51,929 bases of DNA from Synergistetes bacterium HGW-Synergistetes-1 (GTDB lineage Bacteria; Synergistota; Synergistia; Synergistales; Synergistaceae): contig PGXO01000012.1 in NCBI GenBank assembly GCA_002839185.1, forward strand, positions 1-51,929, given 5' to 3'. Positions 50,052-51,929 of this stretch are shown one piece after another; the first letter of the stretch is position 1, and each line of letters begins with the position of its first letter. The notes under the pieces were generated by a model. That model saw nothing but the letters and a program-made list of their open reading frames with translations, had not been told where the DNA came from and did not search any database. Made by a program: the position numbers and the translations under genes.

Positions 50052-51236
50052 TTGAAAAAGCTGCTAAAAGGAAAAGTCCACACTTTTGCTGCAGTGCTTC
50101 TGGTGATCGGTGCAATATTTTCTGTCCCGGCTTTTTTTTTGTATCAAAATGTCGAAAAGATAGTACTCAAAGAAACAAACAAAAAGGCAGGAACTGTCGC
50201 AGTTTCAATATCAAAATTTATTGAACAGGATATAGATGAATATGAAAAGCTTTCCGACGCCGTCGCCAAAAACTTACCTGGCAATTACAACATGGATTAC
50301 TACAAAAAAATGTCCGGACTCCTCAGAGATATCAAAAAAGAGCCGGAGGCAAAATTCATCTACACGGAAAGATTGATCTCTGAGGATAAAATAGCGTATG
50401 TGCTTGACGCAGAAGACCCATCAAGTGAGCACTACTGCCCTTTGGGAACAAAGGACAACATGTCGGACCTGGAAAAGAAAAGTTTAAAAAAAGAAGAAGG
50501 CTCTGTCTCGGGCTCAGTTGAGTATGAGAGATGGGGTAAACTGATATCTGCTTTTGCTCCTATAAAAAACAAAACGACAGGTGAAACGGTCGGGCTGGTG
50601 GGGGTAGATTTTTCGCCGCTATATGTCGATAGGGCCATGACAGGGATCAGGGCTCTGATAATCGCTGGTCTTCTTGGAGCTATACTGCTTGCCGGTATTG
50701 CTGTCAATGTGCTGCTTGCAATAAGGCAAAAAAGTATCAACACAGACTATATGACCAAGCTGTATAACAAGTGTTATTTCGACACTTGCATCAAAACAGC
50801 TGTCAAGGAAGCATCAAAATGCGGAAGATCTTTTTCTCTGATGGTAATAGATATCGATGACTTCAAGGATATCAACGACCGTTTCGGACATTTGACAGGA
50901 GATGAGGTCCTTAAAGAGATAGCTGCATCGATCAAAAAGTGTATAAGGGATGATGACCTCTGTTTCCGCTATGGAGGAGACGAATTTGTCATAATCCTGC
51001 CTAATACGACAAAAGAACAGGCAGGAGTCATTGGGGAAAGGATACAGTCAACGCTTCTTTCCAATGACCTTGGAAGTGAAGGGCTGTCAGATATCAGGAT
51101 ATCACTGAGCATCGGCATCGCCCAGTGGGAACCCGGCGTAAGCGCCTCCGACCTGACAGAATGGGCAGACAAAGCAATGTATTCCTCCAAGAACAAAGGA
51201 AAAAACCAGATGACGCTCTCGTGCAGCGAGAAGTAG
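50052..51236 (+). CDS. Membrane-bound diguanylate cyclase (Cache-like sensor + GGDEF)
   Basis: 394 aa. TM1 (about 13-32), an extracytoplasmic sensor (about 35-195) of Cache type with a late GETVGLVGVDFSPLYV segment, TM2 (about 198-225), and a C-terminal GGDEF domain. The active site GGDEF is intact at 308-312. A product-inhibition I-site RxxD (Arg299-Asp302) lies five residues before it. It should make cyclic di-GMP in response to a small extracellular ligand. The start is TTG with AAGGCGGG upstream. It is the only cyclic di-GMP gene in the window. Confidence 0.94.
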   Translation: MKKLLKGKVHTFAAVLLVIGAIFSVPAFFLYQNVEKIVLKETNKKAGTVAVSISKFIEQDIDEYEKLSDAVAKNLPGNYNMDYYKKMSGLLRDIKKEPEAKFIYTERLISEDKIAYVLDAEDPSSEHYCPLGTKDNMSDLEKKSLKKEEGSVSGSVEYERWGKLISAFAPIKNKTTGETVGLVGVDFSPLYVDRAMTGIRALIIAGLLGAILLAGIAVNVLLAIRQKSINTDYMTKLYNKCYFDTCIKTAVKEASKCGRSFSLMVIDIDDFKDINDRFGHLTGDEVLKEIAASIKKCIRDDDLCFRYGGDEFVIILPNTTKEQAGVIGERIQSTLLSNDLGSEGLSDIRISLSIGIAQWEPGVSASDLTEWADKAMYSSKNKGKNQMTLSCSEK

Positions 51237-51243
51237 CTCGAGA

Positions 51244-51450
51244 GGCAGTGACATGGAACATGCCACGTGAAACTGCCGGAAGATCACCGGCGTAAAACAA
51301 TTGTGAAACGGTCGAGAGAAACCTCACGGGAGTCAGTTGCAAATCGATTGGAAATCAATTGGGAATCGGTCGTTGGGACGGACGGAACGTGAGACAAGGC
51401 CGGACGTGGATCCCCGCATCTCAAAACGCATTCGAAATGTTTTGAGCACT
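51244..51450. other. Unassigned non-coding region with hairpins and short tandem units
   Basis: Immediately after the GGDEF gene. Inverted repeats: GGCAGT/ACTGCC (51244-51249, 51272-51277), GCCGG/CCGGC (51275-51279, 51287-51291) and CTCAAAAC/GTTTTGAG (51420-51427, 51439-51446). Three imperfect tandem units (AAATCGATTGG, AAATCAATTGG, GAATCGGTCGTTGG) occupy 51341-51376. No T-tract follows any stem. It could be a structured RNA or the edge of a mobile element; I recognise neither. Confidence 0.4.
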
Positions 51451-51492
51451 AAGGTTAATTTTACAAGTTTTACTAATCGGAAAACAGTGCTC
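51444..51492. repeat. 7-bp inverted repeat
   Basis: GAGCACT (51444-51450) and AGTGCTC (51486-51492), overlapping the end of the previous hairpin, so the two structures would be mutually exclusive in RNA. Confidence 0.5.
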
Positions 51493-51504
51493 CCCCAACA
51501 AGTG

Positions 51505-51568
51505 CATACCGGGAAGACGGAAGGGGCAGAGGACCTGGATCCCGTCTCGACCCCATACCGGGAAGACG
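51505..51568. repeat. 15-bp perfect direct repeat, 49-bp spacing
   Basis: CATACCGGGAAGACG occurs at 51505-51519 and 51554-51568. The DNA between contains a GGGGCAGAGG / CCCGTCTCGACCCC segment. Function unknown. Confidence 0.7.
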
Positions 51569-51576
51569 ATAAAAAG

Positions 51577-51702
51577 CTAGTATCTCAAGTTCTTAAGATC
51601 ATTTGGCCATTGTTTTACTGCTCCTACAACTGCTTCCCAACCGCTTCCCGCGACCGTTCCTATCGCAGCTTCCCGCGGTATCTTCATGCCGCACTTCGCC
51701 AT
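51577..51702 (-). CDS. Possible 41-codon ORF, unknown
   Basis: On the minus strand an ATG at 51702 opens a 41-aa frame starting MAKCGMKIPREAAIGTVAGS and ending in KNLRY. It contains GxxxG-like spacing (GTVAGSGWEAVVG), but no ribosome site is seen. In-frame sequence continues about 18 codons upstream without a stop or another ATG. It may be chance. Confidence 0.15.
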   Translation of the reverse strand: MAKCGMKIPREAAIGTVAGSGWEAVVGAVKQWPNDLKNLRY

Positions 51703-51858
51703 CGTACTTAATACGTCGAAGGAAGGCTCCACAAGTGTTGCTAAGTTAGCGCCGCGCTTTTAAGGTCTTTACGATAGTCCCATATCGCAATTGGGGCAGA
51801 TCGTGGATGATGACGACGCAACATGTGATGCTTCGAACCGAGACCAGCTATCAAAAGT

Positions 51859-51896
51859 CAATAGGTAATTAGAAAATAATTAAAAAGCAATAGGTA
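51859..51896. repeat. Short direct repeat, 29-bp spacing
   Basis: CAATAGGTA at 51859-51867 and 51888-51896, each preceded by an A-rich stretch. Between them is AT-rich DNA. The region runs off the right edge of the window. Confidence 0.5.
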
Positions 51897-51929
51897 TCAT
51901 GACAAGTAAATATAAGTGGCAACAACAGA

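Noticed and set aside
51337-51711. 124-codon open frame in the right-edge region
   Set aside because: No ribosome site, no recognisable domain, and it spans the inverted and direct repeats; more likely a chance frame in non-coding DNA.
51237-51929. Group I or group II intron at the right edge
   Set aside because: I could not find the conserved group II domain V hairpin, nor matching group I P7 strands (only a lone GATAGTCC near 51771), so I left it unassigned.
1-51929. CRISPR arrays, prophage, insertion sequences or complete tRNA genes
   Set aside because: No regularly spaced repeats, integrase, transposase or cloverleaf-type sequence was seen anywhere in the window.

Overview
This window looks like chromosomal DNA of a strictly anaerobic, amino-acid-fermenting bacterium, most probably a member of the Synergistota. 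That assignment is an inference from gene content: a complete V-type (A/V) ATPase operon, a four-subunit ferredoxin-dependent 2-oxoacid oxidoreductase, an archaeal-type CobT-like protein, exported MsrAB and FeoAB. There is no sign of prophage or CRISPR, and no complete rRNA or tRNA gene. The left edge cuts through the first ~28 bases of a 16S rRNA gene read leftwards, so the edge probably lies at an rRNA operon.

Layout. 1-512: 16S start, its leader and promoter, and a long palindrome that ends the recA transcript. 513-5551 (minus): a tightly overlapping operon of an asparaginase-like protein, rimO, pgpA, pncC, thpR and recA. 5831-8631 (plus): DedA, CorA-like and exported MsrAB. 8734-11916 (minus): typA and a DUF815 ATPase. 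12084-14762 (minus): YheO-type regulator, ornithine-cyclodeaminase-like enzyme and TauE/SafE permease. 14893-19797 (minus): ychF, an Old-Yellow-Enzyme homologue, an M55 peptidase, a ROK kinase and a 2-hydroxyacid dehydrogenase. 20225-24052 (plus): feoA-feoB behind a DtxR-like box, an M23 peptidase and an EamA permease. 24101-25090 (minus): CobT-like protein. 25289-33978 (plus): V-ATPase subunits D-H-C-I-K-F-E-A-B. 34074-35033 (minus): MOSC protein and MscL with a zinc ribbon.

35153-41151 (minus) is a peptide/nickel-type ABC importer operon, and it is the strangest protein set here. Its first gene is a LacI-family repressor lacking about half of the effector domain, with a LacI-type operator at the promoter. 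The second is a family-5 solute-binding protein whose two halves are in swapped order (a natural circular permutation). One permease carries an enlarged extracytoplasmic loop.

41332-44362 (minus) encodes a gamma-delta-alpha-beta 2-oxoacid:ferredoxin oxidoreductase. Between a near-consensus promoter and its first gene lies a 26-codon leader peptide with six consecutive isoleucine codons, a strong intrinsic terminator, and a competing pairing segment. This is a classic attenuator layout responding to charged tRNA-Ile. It suggests that the enzyme works in the reductive, biosynthetic direction to make an isoleucine precursor 2-oxoacid, rather than (only) in catabolism.

45083-51236: a DEAD-box-type helicase (with DEGD) behind a long leader, an ACT-less homoserine dehydrogenase, an AGCS Na+/alanine symporter (minus) and a membrane GGDEF protein. 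The last ~690 bp hold no recognisable gene but contain several inverted and direct repeats that I cannot assign.
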